The position numbers and the translations under genes are program-made. A stretch of 64,000 bases of DNA from Megascapheus bottae (taxonomy: Eukaryota > Chordata > Mammalia > Rodentia > Geomyidae). Below are positions 47,301-59,608 of this stretch, piece after piece. Location: the NCBI GenBank assembly GCA_024803745.1, contig JANJXV010000002.1, positions 41,375,757 through 41,439,756 on the forward strand, in the 5' to 3' direction. The notes under the pieces are model-generated. The model had not been told where the DNA came from, made no database searches, and saw only the letters and a list, made by a program, of their open reading frames with translations. Numbering within the stretch: the stretch's first letter is position 1; each line of letters opens with the position of its first letter.

Positions 47301-48514
47301 TCTGATTTTTCTTATATGATCTGTCATTTAAATTATGTGCTTTTGCATAATAGTGAAATGGTATGAGGTTAAAATTTTAATTTAATACTTATCATGTCTC
47401 AATTTTCAGTAAAAGAAGAATTTTATAGTTCTCCATATAAAACATATTAACCTACTGATCTTTTCATGTGATAGTATTTTTTAAAAAGAGATTATTTACA
47501 GAATTATTTTTCCCGATTCATGTTTGTTCTCATCCCGTAAGACCCAATGACATGGCATAATTACATGCATAATTAATACTATAATAAAACAAAAATAAAT
47601 TAAGTTCTTTATTTAGGTCATGTGGACTCAGATAATTTGACTCATTCTATTCATTTCTATTAGTGAACTCATTATTCTGTTCACTTAACAAATATGTACC
47701 TGACTTGGCTAGGAGTACTGGTAAAAAAAAAAAAAACAAGCTCAAGGACTTCATAATGTAAGGGGAGATGCAGCAAAGTCAACCATTACAAAATAAAACA
47801 GAAAGATAACCTCTAGGACAGAAAATACTCTTGAAAATAGTTGAAGGGCATAAAAGGATATATTGCTAAATCCAGAAGAGAAGGGTTGGCTCAGAAGTAG
47901 CATTGAAGAAATCAGAGTAGTGCCGTTCAAGGCTGTCCTCAACCTTGCAACTCGGCTCCCTAAGTGAAGAGTATGTAAGAGTCTTGGGCTTCTCACAGAT
48001 ATTGGGCAGATTATTGCCCGCACTTAATGGACAAAGGATATCCTGACATTAAATAGTTCTTCACAGTGAAGATATGTCCTGAAATTCACATGGCTTCTCC
48101 ATGTCTGAACATACATAGTTAATTGTTTTTTATGTAACTAAAAATACTTCTTCCAAGTTTCATTAATTTTCCATGAAAAGCTGCAGATTAATTATTTGAC
48201 CTTTCCAACTACTACTTTTTAACTGTTCCGAGGGTGGCTCCTTATCTTATTAACAGTATATGTTGGGAGTAATAGGTCTAATAAATTGTGAATGTCAGAC
48301 TTGGTGATTCTCAAGACTGATAAAAGAAATGGTTCCAGATTTGAATATAATGCTGTGTTCACTTGCTCTCTGCCAGTGATTCATCTAAGCTCTATAATCC
48401 TTGATTCAGTGAATTTGCTAGAAATAATAATAATAATCACAGAAACTCTTATCTCACTGGTTTGATACAATGATTCGCTTAATCAACTCAAATGATGGAT
48501 ATGTTCCTATGTGG
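47301..48514. other. Intergenic DNA, possible conserved block
   Basis: No gene is seen. About 48110-48330 is repeat-free and rich in TAAT/ATTA words; see findings. Confidence 0.35.
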
Positions 48515-48878
48515 GAGGTGGCTTTGTGTTATAATGAATATATGAAATCAACTCGTAAGAGAAAATGGACTTTTTAGCTCATAGTTTTGGAGGTTTCAGC
48601 CCACAATTAGTTGGTCTTGTTTTTTAGGCCTCTGATGATGGCAGTACTAGATGGGAATGACAAGAAGTACACTATGGGACAAAACTACTCACCTCACAGC
48701 CAGAAGCAAGGAAACAAGATCCCACATTCTCCTTCAAGGGTGTGTCACTCTGACCTAAAGACCTTCCACTCTGCCCAACCTTCTAAACCATTACTACCTC
48801 CTAATAGTTTCATCTAAGAGATCACACCTTCAATACAACAAAACTTTCTGAGGCATGTAAGATCCAAACTGTAGGAAA
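48515..48878 (-). mobile_element. Solo LTR of the ERVL-MaLR type
   Basis: On the minus strand it begins like 'cctacagtttggatc', then shows 'aggaggtagtaatggtttag', 'ggtctttaggtcagagtgac', 'cttgaaggagaatgtgggat' and ends with 'aacctccaaaactatgagct' before 'ttgatttcatatattcatta'. This is the order of a MaLR LTR. No internal genes are present. Confidence 0.65.
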
Positions 48879-48948
48879 CTACCATGCATTTAGCACTCAA
48901 TTCTTTCACAATGCACTATAGTAAAAAATGGCCCAATTACAATTTGCA

Positions 48949-48951
<3 letters not shown>

Positions 48952-49007
<56 letters not shown>

Positions 49008-49030
49008 ACACACACACACACACACACACA
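48952..49030. repeat. (CT)n(CA)n compound microsatellite
   Basis: About 26 CT units (to 49004), a short 'ttcaca' joint, then about 12 CA units. Confidence 0.97.
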
Positions 49031-49385
49031 TATCCATCTGAAACTAAGTATTCAAGTCTATTCAAGTTAGACAATGGAAAGATATGATCCATTTCCAATA
49101 GAAGTTTACCTCTTTATCAGATGATCAGCTCATACCAATATCTCTGTGTGACTACAGACAGGTTTAAATGAGACACTGCTCCCCTTATGAGCTGAACCGA
49201 TGTACAGCCCATCAGCCTAGAGATAGCCTAAGATAGAAGGAACAAAGTGAGCCCTGGGGCCCCATGAATGTCATAGTTCAAGCTCTCCCACCCACATGAC
49301 CATACAGGATCTGAGACAGATCTAGCTAGATCTTATTCCTACAGTGGCACATCTCTACTAGGGGACAAAGTCAGTACTGACTTTC

Positions 49386-49440
49386 TGCCAATCAATTGAT
49401 AGAGCATCTGCCTAGTAATCAAAAAGCCTGAGTTAAAACA
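49386..49440 (+). mobile_element. Possible ID-related tRNA-like fragment
   Basis: 'gatagagcatctgcctagta' and 'gcctgagttaaaacacagga' resemble boxes A and B of an ID element, but divergence is high and no cloverleaf is supported. Confidence 0.4.
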
Positions 49441-49559
49441 CAGGACTATTGAGGTGTAAGATGGTATACTGAAAGCAATAAAGCTTATTTTCTCTGTCAA
49501 CAAAAAGAATCCATTGGCCCAAACCCAGGATGAATTACTTTAGTCTTTTTTTTAACATG

Positions 49560-50029
49560 AAAGGTTTTTTTTTATATATCAATACTGAATGATAGCTTCG
49601 CTGTGTACAGTAGTCTAGGTTGGATGTTGTCATTCAAGTCTAGAACTTTCCCTTTCCTTGCCCTCCTTCCATTTATTGTTTGCACTGAGAAATTATGAAT
49701 GGCACTGTCATTGTAGGTCACTCATCTCCATACTTTTACTTCATTCAATATTATTTCTTTTTTCTGTCTATTTAGTGCTCTTATTCTCATGTGTCTAGGC
49801 GTATTTCTTCTTTGGTCTTCTTTGTTTGGAGTTCTGTATGCTCCATCAGATGGATAATACTCTATTTGTGATGCTGGGAAGTTTTCTGCTATTATTTTTC
49901 AAATAGGTTCTAAATGCCTGTAGTTTTTATTTCTTCTTTCTTATCTAGTCCCATTATACATAGATTTGATCCTTGACAGAATCCAAGAAGTCTTGCAAGT
50001 CTCCTTGATACCTTCTACATTTTTTAAGG
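49560..50029 (-). mobile_element. Ancient LINE-1 fragment (5' region type)
   Basis: 'gggaagttttctgctattat' with 'tttcaaataggttctaaatg' parallels the antisense of an old mammalian L1 ('gggaagttttcagccattat..tcaaatattt'). Broken by the SINE that follows. Confidence 0.45.
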
Positions 50030-50044
50030 CCTTTGACTAATTTA

Positions 50045-50238
50045 TTTATTTATTTTTTGCCAGTCCTGGGCTTGAGCTCAGGGCCTGATCACTGTCCTTG
50101 GACTTTCTCAAGGCTAGAGTTCTACCACTTGAACCTCAGCACCACTTTCAGCTTTTTTCTATGTATGTGGGACCTAGGAATCAGACTGGGTCTTTATGCT
50201 AGGCAAGCACTCTACCACTAGGCCAAACTCCCAGCCCC
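50045..50238 (-). mobile_element. ID-like dimeric SINE (type I)
   Basis: Tail side 'tttatttattttttgccagt', right half, linker, left half ending 'caaactcccagcccc'. The 15-base direct repeat cctttgactaattta lies at 50030-50044 and 50239-50253. Confidence 0.95.
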
Positions 50239-50319
50239 CCTTTGACTAATTTAATCTAGTTCCTCCTTTCAAGAAACCATATGTAAAATTGTTTTTCAAA
50301 TAATAGAACAGTAGAGCCT

Positions 50320-50368
50320 TTTGGATCAAGGACAGCACCCAGGCCCTGAGCTCAAATTCTAAGACTCA
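50320..50368 (+). mobile_element. SINE right-monomer fragment
   Basis: 'atcaaggacagcacccaggc' and 'cctgagctcaaattctaaga' match the 3' end of the right monomer; the rest is missing. A CA-rich microsatellite follows. Confidence 0.6.
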
Positions 50369-50447
50369 CACAGATGCACACTTGCATGCGTGTGTGCACA
50401 TGCACACACACACACACATGCACGCTTACAAGCACGCACACACACGA
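50369..50447. repeat. CA-rich imperfect microsatellite
   Basis: Mixed cacaca, tgca and gtgtgt units. Confidence 0.85.
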
Positions 50448-52240
50448 TCTATTCTGTGCTTGAATTTCTCCTGACTTTATCTGGTCCAAGACTCTAGTTT
50501 CAAATAAGTATCACCAATCACCTTCAAAAGTAACCAAACTTTGTGTCTATTTCTCAGCATCCATGTTGTCTGTGTGGCCCTAAGCTTGTGCAATTTAGTT
50601 TCCAATATTTCTCCACCCCTCCTGAGATCCTTTATTTAGGCCAAGAATATTCATTTTAAAGAGTAGACTCTTTTTCTCCTTCTAGACAGTGTAGAGCTTA
50701 TAGTGGATGAGAAAAAAATAACACTATACTCTGAAACACTTTTTTTCTGTTAATCAAATTAGATCATATAAAATAGTTTTTTCTTTATTTTCAAGATGAT
50801 ATAGAAATGTATCCATATATTCTCAAAAATTTATAAATTTCTCAAGAAACTTCTCTATTTTCATATATAACACTAAATCTGTTTATTATAAACAACATGT
50901 ATTCACAAATTTTATTTTTAAAGACAGAAAATATCAAAATGAAAAATGTTATTAGTATATTTTGCTTTATTTTTCTTAAGTCTTCAGTATCTGTAGCTGG
51001 AATCTTTTGAAGAAGTTTTGTCAACACCTACACATGAAATTCCTCATTCAAGAACAAATTACATTGGCTCTGAGACAAAACAAAACAATCGGCAATTCAT
51101 AGGACTTGCTCAGTCTTCTATTCTTCTTGTCTTGGAAGACACTTAAGGATAATGTTTATCTTTCTTTTGTTACTCTCTGGAACCTGTGTTCCACCTTTCT
51201 GATGGGAAGCTACTTCTGCCAAGATTAAAATTCACTTGATCTTTAGGCCTTTTGTAATGTTTTGCAAAAGTAACTTCCTGATTCCAACCAGTAACAGCCA
51301 ACACAGCTACAGGGACAAATACATATGGGTTGAGTTTCCTTTCAAAATAACTATTGGGTTAAATCTTAAATAAGGAAGAAGTAGGCCAAATATATTTACA
51401 TTGAACTTTGGTGACATGTGACAAAACCAACCAGAGTTTTCCTGGTTTCCTTCCATACTCTCAACTAACAAATCCCCTCCTGAATAAAGAAAGATTCTTT
51501 CACAAAGGATCTGGACTATGTCACTATCCTTCTAGAGAATGGATTCTTTTATAGCCTTGAAGAGGCTACTGAGTATACAATGTACTGATTTAGATGTGAT
51601 CCATTTCTCAAGGGCAAGACTCCAACAACCTGAGAAGGAATTATCAATCTTCTTAGGAAAAAAGTTCTAAGTCCCCTGCCTTATGCTCAAGGAACTGGAT
51701 AAGCTAATCCTTGAACAAACCAGGGGATGTATTTTGAAATAAGAAATATCTTTTGTAATTAGAGGAGATTCAACTCAGAAAACAAAAAATTACCTGAGCA
51801 TGTGAAAGAGGAAAATGGTCACCGAGAATAAGAAAGGCCAATATATCAAAGGCCAATATTATAAAAATCTATTATATTTCTATATGGAAATGTGAATATT
51901 TATATTTTTACATTTAGTATACACTTTTTTAATCCCCTAAGCAACTATGATAGTTGTATTGTATAATTTAGTGTTGGTTTAATTTAGTTCAAAATTTTAG
52001 AACTTTTCAGGTGGAAGCTTTTTTGTTTCATTCAGAGCATATTCTTTTTCTCTGATATTGACCACCCAGCTATTTAAGAGAAATCCCAAGTCTTCAGCAA
52101 TATTTAATTATGAAGAGATTTTTTCCCTGAATAGTTCATGCCATTATTTCTACCACTAAATGTTGTACTCTTCATCCATTTCCCCAGCACAGTTCTCATA
52201 GTTCACAGTTCACAGTTCACAAAATAAAGCCCTTTTTAAT
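50448..52240. other. AT-rich intergenic DNA, no gene seen
   Basis: No recognisable coding frame or young repeat. A triplicated 'gttcaca' phrase occurs at about 52200-52220. Confidence 0.4.
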
Positions 52241-52242
52241 AT

Positions 52243-52530
52243 TTTTATTTGGAGGTGGCACTGGGGATCGAACTTAAAGCTGCATGCTTGCTAGGCAAGC
52301 ACTCTACCACTTACACCACGTCCCTAGTTGGAACCTCAGATAGGGCCTCATGTCTTTTCCTATGCTGGCCTGGGTCCACAGTCCTCCTACTGAGGCCTCT
52401 TGCAAAGCTGGAATTATATATGTTGTATCACATTCAGCTTGTTGGTTGAGATAGGGTCATTCAAACATTTTGCACAGGCTTACCTAGAACTTCTTTCCTC
52501 TGAATGTCTACCTCCCATGTGGTTGGAATT
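52243..52530 (-). mobile_element. B1/ID composite SINE, older type
   Basis: Reverse ID-like unit ('ggcactggggatcgaactta' to 'caagcactctaccacttaca'), followed by one or two B1-like units ('tatgctggcctgggtccaca', then 'gttgagatagggtcattcaa'). The layout differs from the type I and type II SINEs and recalls the B1-dID group of rodent SINEs (from memory). Confidence 0.65.
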
Positions 52531-52741
52531 TGGTAAAATTGTATTTATACACAGAGTACTTGGTCAGTTGCAGAAATGCTTGGTGCACCTTAGAAATGCT
52601 AGATCCCTTGCCAAGATGAAAGTACAATGTGGTACAGGGAATGGAAAGACTTGAGTTTATGTTTTCATTCATACTAATCCAAAACTTTCTAAACAGTATT
52701 TAAGTCTATTATTAAGAAATTAGAACATGGTATAATTTGTT

Positions 52742-52915
52742 GTCTATGATGTAAAATACTGCACTGGGTATTTTTAATATCATCTTTCATCCTCACCATG
52801 AATTTAGGAGGTTGGTGCTATTATCCCTACTTTAGATGAGAAACCTGAGTCCTGAAAAGGCTTAGCAATACTAGGTAAAGGGGAAAATGAAGGGATTGCA
52901 GCCCAGGTTTGAACA
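52742..52915 (+). mobile_element. MIR SINE
   Basis: 'actgcactgggtatttttaa', 'tttcatcctcaccatgaatt', 'gctattatccctactttaga', 'gatgagaaacctgagtcctg' and 'gcagcccaggtttgaac' follow the MIR consensus in order. Confidence 0.8.
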
Positions 52916-52942
52916 AAGAAAGCCATTTCAACATGTGTGCGT

Positions 52943-52990
52943 GGGGGGGGGGGGTGTGGGTGTGTGTGCGCACACACACGCGCGAGTGTC
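52943..52990. repeat. G-run and alternating purine-pyrimidine tract
   Basis: Twelve guanines, then tgtgggtgtgtgtgcgcaca and cacacgcgcg: alternating TG/CA/CG steps with Z-DNA potential, containing a near-palindrome around the central gcgc. Confidence 0.85.
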
Positions 52991-54587
52991 TACCTCATCT
53001 TAGATATCCAAATGGATATGATAGTATAAAACTTTACTTTGACAGAACAAGTTGTTAAAGTTTTCACTATATTTTTACACACTTTCACAGTCTTCTTTCA
53101 AAACAAGCTTCAATTATTTTCAGTTTGAGCTGCTTGCATCTGGCCTTGACAAGGGGAAAACCCTGCAAATGAATTTCAATTTCTTCTACTTTCAGCTACA
53201 TTTTCCTCCCTGGATTGATGTAGAATCATTATGAAGCAATCAATGCCAAAGATTGTTGTCAATTTTCCACTGCCTTGGCTTAAATAAACACTTAATGTAA
53301 ACGAGGGGCACGGGTAAGGGGTACGCTCACTCGCGCAGATGCACTGTTGCACAGACACACAATTTTACAAAGACACACTTTGTCATGGTTCACTTGAAAA
53401 AATCCAAATGAAAAAAGAGGAGGTGGATGAATAATAAAGTAAAGGAGAAAGGGGAACTAATTTAGAGATAATGAGTATAAGACTGCCTCAATGAAGAAGA
53501 ACAACTGTGTGTCATTAGGGGGCAGAGCTTAGCCTTTGGGCAAGATTATACTGGGGAGCCCAGCTCCAATTACCTGTTTTTAAGCATAAGTGAAGGGGAA
53601 ATATAAAAGAGGAAGAAAAATAGTTATTCTCCCTAAACTGTAGTAACATTCAGAGTGAATAAACTATTGATCTTTCAAAAAGATTCTGCAGTTGTAATTG
53701 TGAAATGTAAGAGTCCACCATACCCATATGAAGCCAAGCATTTGGTAATGGATGAAACCCCATTTCTTCCTAGTGGTCAAGAAATAAACAGAAAAGTAAT
53801 GTAAGCATTCCCCCATATTTGCATCTTGCCTCAACATCTGAGAAACCCAGCAGCCTCTGAATAAAGCAGCAAGCCTCCATCTGAGATGACCTGCTGGTCA
53901 CATGGGTCAGTTCATGAGAATGGAACTCTTTTGCCAGTATGCCTAATGACAGGGCAGGAAAGCCTGCTGATCAGAAAGCTGTGAGCCTTGGACAAAGGCT
54001 TGGTTAAGGAGCACTTCCAAAGTCATTCCTTCCTCACCCTACCACTATGGGTGAAGGTAGGGGTGGGGTAGATGGATAAAGATGATCAGATGATGGAGAA
54101 CAAGGAACTATCGTAAGAGGTTAATCCCTGAATGACTCACAGTTTTCCATTCCCAGATATCAACTCTATTACAACTGATTGCCTTATCTAATCCCAACTC
54201 AATTCAAGAGTAATTATTGGCTTTTAAGAAGGTAAGCAGGGGATATTCTTTGCACAATTGCTTGCTTTTTTTCCCCTCCAGTGTCCAGCTTCCTAAAATC
54301 CCCTGGAATAAGGATTACTCACATGTAAATCAGCTTTTTTATTGCTGCTATAACAACAGGGCTCCTCATAATCTGGCCAAGTATGCACTATTTTTAAAAA
54401 CCATGAAGCAACAGGTGTATAGTTCACTTCCTGCCCACAGGTGAAATTGGCAACTGCTCCTCTGATTCCAAAATATTTGTAAGCATTGCCTCCAGGGAGA
54501 GTAGAGTCAATGTTCTTTCCCTCATCCTGCTACCCACAAGGAAATCCAAGGGGGAGAAGAACAGTTTTTCAATGCCCTTGCTACCAA
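52991..54587. other. Intergenic DNA, possible conserved block
   Basis: No gene is recognised. About 53110-53290 and 53500-53690 are repeat-free with a mixture of SOX- and homeodomain-like words; see findings. Confidence 0.35.
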
Positions 54588-55187
54588 GAAAACCAGCACA
54601 TGGAATGGGAGAAAATCTTTACTAGCTATACATCAGACAAGGGGCTCATATCTAAAATATACATAGAGTTCAAAAATTAAACCTCCCCAAGAAACAAATT
54701 CTCAAAGAAACAATGACCCCATTAATAAATAGACTAAAAAATTAAAGAGAGACTTCTCCAAAGTAGAAACAAGAATGGCCACAGGAAGAAAAGTTCAACA
54801 TCTCTGGCCCTAAAAGCAATGCATTTGGAAACAACATTGAGATTCCACCTCACTCCAGTTAGAATGGCAGTTCTCAAGAAAACTAGCAATAACAGATACT
54901 GGCAAGAATGTAACCAAAAGGGAATGCTACTACACTGTTGGTTGGAATTAAACTTGTTTAACCATTCTGGAAAGCATTGTGGAGGTTCTTCAAAAGACTA
55001 AGCACAGAGTTTCTTGCTCTATCACCCAGAAATCTCATTCTTGGGAATTTACCCAAATGACTTCATATTAGCCTGCACTAAATCCCCCAGCACAACCATG
55101 TTCATCACAACATTGTTTGCCACAGCTAAGATAAGGGACCAACCCAGATGTCTCACAGTGGATGAATGCATTAAGAAAATGTGATTG

Positions 55188-55244
<57 letters not shown>

Positions 55245-55912
55245 GTAATTCTATGCTTCAATCAGGAAGAATGGCATTGCCCCATTAGTAAGGAAATTGA
55301 AAGACTTGGTTTTTCCAAGTCTAGTAAGCCAGTAAGTCAAACCCAAAGAAACATAGGTTACATGGTTTCCTTCAGTTGTAATAATTAGAATATACCTATA
55401 AATTTACAAGTAAAAGACAATTACTCTTGGACATGATTAATTAAACAGCTCTCTAAAGGTTCACACAGTAAAACCAAAGGAGGATATTCTTAGGAGAGGA
55501 TCACAAGCGTTCAATAGCTATGTGTGTGTAACCATATAAAAATGATTCTTATCCACATAGACTCCAAGAAATGGAAATAAAAGAGTTTTTTTATTGTACT
55601 CTTTGTAGTTCTTTTATTTTCTTTCCCTTTTTCTTTGGTTTATTCCCTTTAGTCACTGTATTTGATGTATGTACCCTTTATCTTGATTTGGGGAGGAAGA
55701 GGGAAAGGATGTGGGTGAATTAATTGGCAGTAATATTCACTACACACTATGCTTGAAATAAGCAATACAACATGGGGGTGAGTGGAGACAGGAGAGGAAA
55801 AACTGGGAGAGAATGAAGGAGTAGATGACACTGTTCAAAAGGAAACTTACTCATTACCTAACTTATATAACTATAACCTCTCTGTACATCACCTTTACAA
55901 TAATTTTTTTAA
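54588..55912 (+). mobile_element. 5'-truncated LINE-1: ORF2 end and 3'UTR
   Basis: It runs from 'gaatgggagaaaatctttac' through 'agttagaatggcagttctca', 'ggaattaaacttgtttaacc' and 'cacagtggatgaatgcatta' into a 3'UTR with C/T-rich and polypurine stretches. It ends 'ataactataacctctctgta' and 'catcacctttacaataattt'. A CA microsatellite (55191-55241) has grown inside it. ORF2 is frame-broken. Confidence 0.9.
55191..55241. repeat. (CA)n microsatellite inside L1
   Basis: About 25 CA units at the point where related L1 copies have 'gtgatatatatgtgtgta'. Confidence 0.97.
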
Positions 55913-56162
55913 GTTTTTCTTTTCACACACTCTGAAAGGGGCAAAATAAAGTCATCTTAGGGAGCTTTTGTTATGTGAACATGTTCATAAATTTCAAATA
56001 AAAACAAAATAAAAATTTCAAATACTTTTAATTCAAGTTTTAAATCAGCAGATTCTTTTTTCTATTTTTAAAATTGTGTTATTTTTTATTATCTTAAAAA
56101 ATCATAATTGATTACTATAATCATTGCTTAGCTATGATAATAAAATTTCAATATATGGTTTA

Positions 56163-56318
56163 GGTCAATGTTTCTCAGTCTTTGGAGACTATCAAAATCT
56201 TTCTGAGACCTTGGTTTAAAGAAAGAAACCACAAAGGCTCAGATCTTACCCTACAAGGCTTCTACTACCTCTCCAGAGAATTTTAGGCACACTACAATTT
56301 AAAAATCTTTGGCTTACA
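56163..56318 (+). mobile_element. Possible MER5/MER20-like DNA transposon fragment
   Basis: 'caatgtttctcagtctttgg', 'caaaggctcagatcttaccc' and 'ccagagaattttaggcacac' resemble hAT-Charlie MITEs (tttctcaa..cagaatctct..). Strongly diverged. Confidence 0.4.
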
Positions 56319-56327
56319 TATAATGAC

Positions 56328-56612
56328 TGATTGTTGTCCTTAATGTACTATGTTATCTCTCGTCCCTTTTGTTGTCCCTTGGTAATCTCATAATGTTACA
56401 GAATTTTACCTTGTTATCTGATGTATTGTGTATGTGCTTATTAGGTTATCTGAAATAGGATAGGGAAGGGGGGAAAACAACAAGAGGGGCAGGGGTGGAA
56501 GGAGGGAAATGGGGACCAAGACATAAGAAAGGGTGTCAATGTTTGTGAAGTAATGCACCTTCTATCTGGCAAATATAATGTAACCCTTCTATTAATTACA
56601 ATAAAAAATATA
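56328..56612 (+). mobile_element. LINE-1 3'UTR copy (first lineage)
   Basis: Close copy of 34178-34465 with the same 5' limit ('tgattgttgtccttaatg') and same A-rich end. Contains the polypurine tract at about 56460-56525. Confidence 0.8.
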
Positions 56613-56824
56613 TGAAAAAAGTTTTTGCCTAGAAAATTTTGAGAGGTGGGCCTCCAAAACTTCCAGGCTACATATATGTTTTAATCAAAGAGAACTTCTC
56701 TAATGGCAAATCATTCCCTCTTTACTCCCCAACCCTACAAACCACTAAAAATAGAAGAAATGAGCCAAAATGCCTTATCAAGTGTTACAAAATTCTGGTG
56801 CTCCAAACTTTGCTCTCCATTCCT

Positions 56825-57032
56825 GGTGATGCAATTACTGGAGCTTAAACTCAGGACTTCACACTCTTATTTCATTGTTTTCTCAGCTGATGATTTACTA
56901 CGTGAGCTATACATCTACTTTCAGGTTTTGATGGTTAATTCTCTGGGATAGGCTAGCTTCTAACACAAATTCTCAGATCTCAGCCTCCTGAATATCTAGG
57001 ATTATAGGTATGAGGTACCAGTGTCAGGTGAA
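56825..57032 (-). mobile_element. Type II SINE, older copy
   Basis: 'gagcttaaactcaggacttc' (right monomer), then 'ttctcagatctcagcctcct' and 'ggattataggtatgaggtac' (B1-like head), reversed. More diverged than other type II copies. Confidence 0.75.
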
Positions 57033-57935
57033 AGTTTATACTTTAAAGACACTCACAGTTTCTATGATTAGTGTCATAGAAATTCTCTTTTCTAGCTGGC
57101 TAGAAATATAATCACGGATTATATTTCTGAAATTTCCAGTGATTATGTTATGCTTAATCTTTTATATATTTTCCTTTATGTTTACTTATGTGTACAATAC
57201 CTTCATAATCCTAGCATTAAATAATTATTTCTGATATTGTCCTTTATTTTAAAGAATTTTTTCACATTTAATATTCTGCTTTAACTTGGAATTCATTTTG
57301 GTATATGTTGATAGGCAAAAATCTGATATAAATATCTTAGAAGCTTTATTCACAACCATTACATAAAATAATTTCCTGTTGAGATGAATTATTATCATTA
57401 CCTTATGTTGAAATCTTATACATGGCGAAATGTTTCAGCCTTATTGTCTGGTCTACTGTCATCTGTCAGCTTCATCTCTTCTCTTGTTTTTCCTCTACAT
57501 CTTCCTTTATTCTTTGTTCTCACTTCTTTTTTCTCCTTTCCTTCCTTTTAATTACATCACTATTGAAAATTTTGGAGCTATAGAACACTATCTATTGCGA
57601 TCTTCAGAATAATGCATGGAGAGGCAATGTGTAGCGTGTACCTGTAACAATAAAGAAAAAATAGTAATTCTTGGATTTGTAAAGGCAATGAAATAGAAAG
57701 CAGGGAAACAAATGTTTGATGCTGTGGAAATAGAACCTGCTTTCAGAGAGCAATGACATGAGTGGTGGTATTACTACAGAATATAGGTGCTCAGAAGAAG
57801 AAAGCAAGTAAGGAAAAGAGAGCTCTGGATCCTATGAGTCTGACTTTGAGAACAAAACTAGTATGAAGTAACGCTGAAGATGCAAACGAATAGCTTGCTA
57901 CACCTAAACAACCCTTATAGGAAGAAAACACATAT
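57033..57935. other. AT-rich intergenic DNA, no gene seen
   Basis: No repeat or coding frame is recognised. Confidence 0.4.
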
Positions 57936-57939
57936 TCTG

Positions 57940-59608
57940 AGCGCCATTTTGTGGGAGAGAAACCAACGCCTGGCTGGGAGCAGCTGCTGCTGAGGTTTTG
58001 GCCAGCCTCGCTTCCACCTGTCTACAAGTCATGGGGAGTATCTTTGCAAACCTCTTCTGGGGCTTTTTTGGCCAAAAAGAAATGCGCATCCTCATGATGG
58101 GCCTGGATGCATCTGAGAAAAGATAATTCTGTACAAACTGAAGCTGGGGTGAAATCGTGACCACCGTTCCCACCATAGGTTTTTATGTGGAGACCGTGGA
58201 ATACAGGAGCATCAGCTTCACTGTGTGGATAGCCAGGACAAGATCCGGCCACTGTGGCGCCACTACTTCCAGAGCCCCCAAGGCTTGATCTTCGTGGTGG
58301 TCAGCAATGACAAGGAGGCCCGGGAAGAGCTTATGCGGATGCTGGCTGAGGATGCGCTCTGGGATGCTGTCCTCTTGGTGTTTGCCAATACACAGGACCT
58401 CTCCGATGCCATGAATGCTGCCGAAATCACAGACAAGCTGGGGCTGCATTCTCCACGCCGCAGGAACTGCTACATCCAGACCACTTGTGCCACCAGCGGG
58501 GACCGGCTCTAGGAAAGACTGGACTAGCTGTCCAATCAGCTCCAGAACCAGAAGTGAACCCTCACTGCCTCCTCTCCACCCTCGGTTTTCCTCTCATGTG
58601 GCAAACATGCCAGTCTGTGGTCCTGAGTGCCAGAAGCTGTCTCCATGGATTGGTCGCAGTGTACATCACAACGTGCTGTGCATGTCATGTGCACACGTCG
58701 CCTGCTGCCAGATTTTTATTTAACGTAAATAGTTTCTGTTTCCACCGAGGCAGTTTCTGGTACTCCTATGCCACATTAGTCAGCTTTTATTATTGTAAAA
58801 AGAATCGACTTACTGTCAGTACTGAGAAGAGATTTGGACATGTGGGCACCTGGTCTCCAGGAGCCAGTGGGCTGTAGATCAGGATTGGAATCCATTTGGT
58901 GGTTGGTTTTTAACCTGAACTCAGTGCATTATTTTTAAATAGTTAAAAATATAAGCAGAACACTTGAATACATAGAAGGGAGACTATGCCTAGTATAGGT
59001 TTTTGCAGTAACCATCTGAATGATGGTCCACCAGTTCAGCTAGGGAACAGGAGAGACGGTGAGGAACAAAGCACCATCCGCTGCAGGGTCACAGTAGAGC
59101 CCGGTGACTCACCTGTCTTTGGATTACCTGCATCCCATAGCCTTGTGCTAGTACTCAGGCTCACATAGTCACCTAGGGGCTGGCAGGGGTTTTGCAGGGC
59201 CCCAGGGCATGGCTTCATCCTTGATGGGCCCGTGGCCTAGCAGCAGCCCCTGTTCCCAGTTCTTGCCTCTGTTCCAAATGCTGGCCTGAGGCCTGGGTCT
59301 AATCTGCAGGAGTCTCAAGCTGAGAGGATTGGTCCAATTCACATGCACAGTCCCAGAGCACCCCATCTCCATGTGTGAAGGAGCTTCCTCCCTCAGCCTG
59401 CAAGGGTCCGATTTTCCATCGAAAAAGGCCACCTCTACTTTTTTTTTTTTGTATTTTGATAAACACTGAAGAAGCTGGAGCTGTTAAATTTATCTTGAGA
59501 AAACCTCAGAATTGGTTTATTTGGTGTGGTGGAACCTCTTACTGCTTTCAATACACAATTAGTAATCTCAAAAAAGAGAAAGAAAAGAAAAAAGCAAATA
59601 GAGTCAGA
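57940..59608 (+). pseudogene. ARF1P: ARF1 processed pseudogene
   Basis: A retrocopy of mRNA for ARF1, a small GTPase of Golgi vesicle coat assembly. The start is at 58031 ('[20 protein letters not shown]') and the native stop at 58555-58557. This span is 527 bases against 546 for a 181-residue ARF1: a 7-base deletion removes the DVGG part of the switch II motif (near 58228), and a 12-base in-frame deletion shortens 'SNDRERVNEAREEL' (near 58311). The P-loop is destroyed (DAAGKTT reads DASEKR-stop), and TAG codons replace Tyr and Trp near the C-terminus. The 'LSNQLQNQK' end and the 3'UTR match ARF1 rather than ARF3. 3'UTR homology runs to about 59568 and is followed by an A-rich stretch, probably the remnant poly(A) tail. 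No GTPase can be made. Confidence 0.93.
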
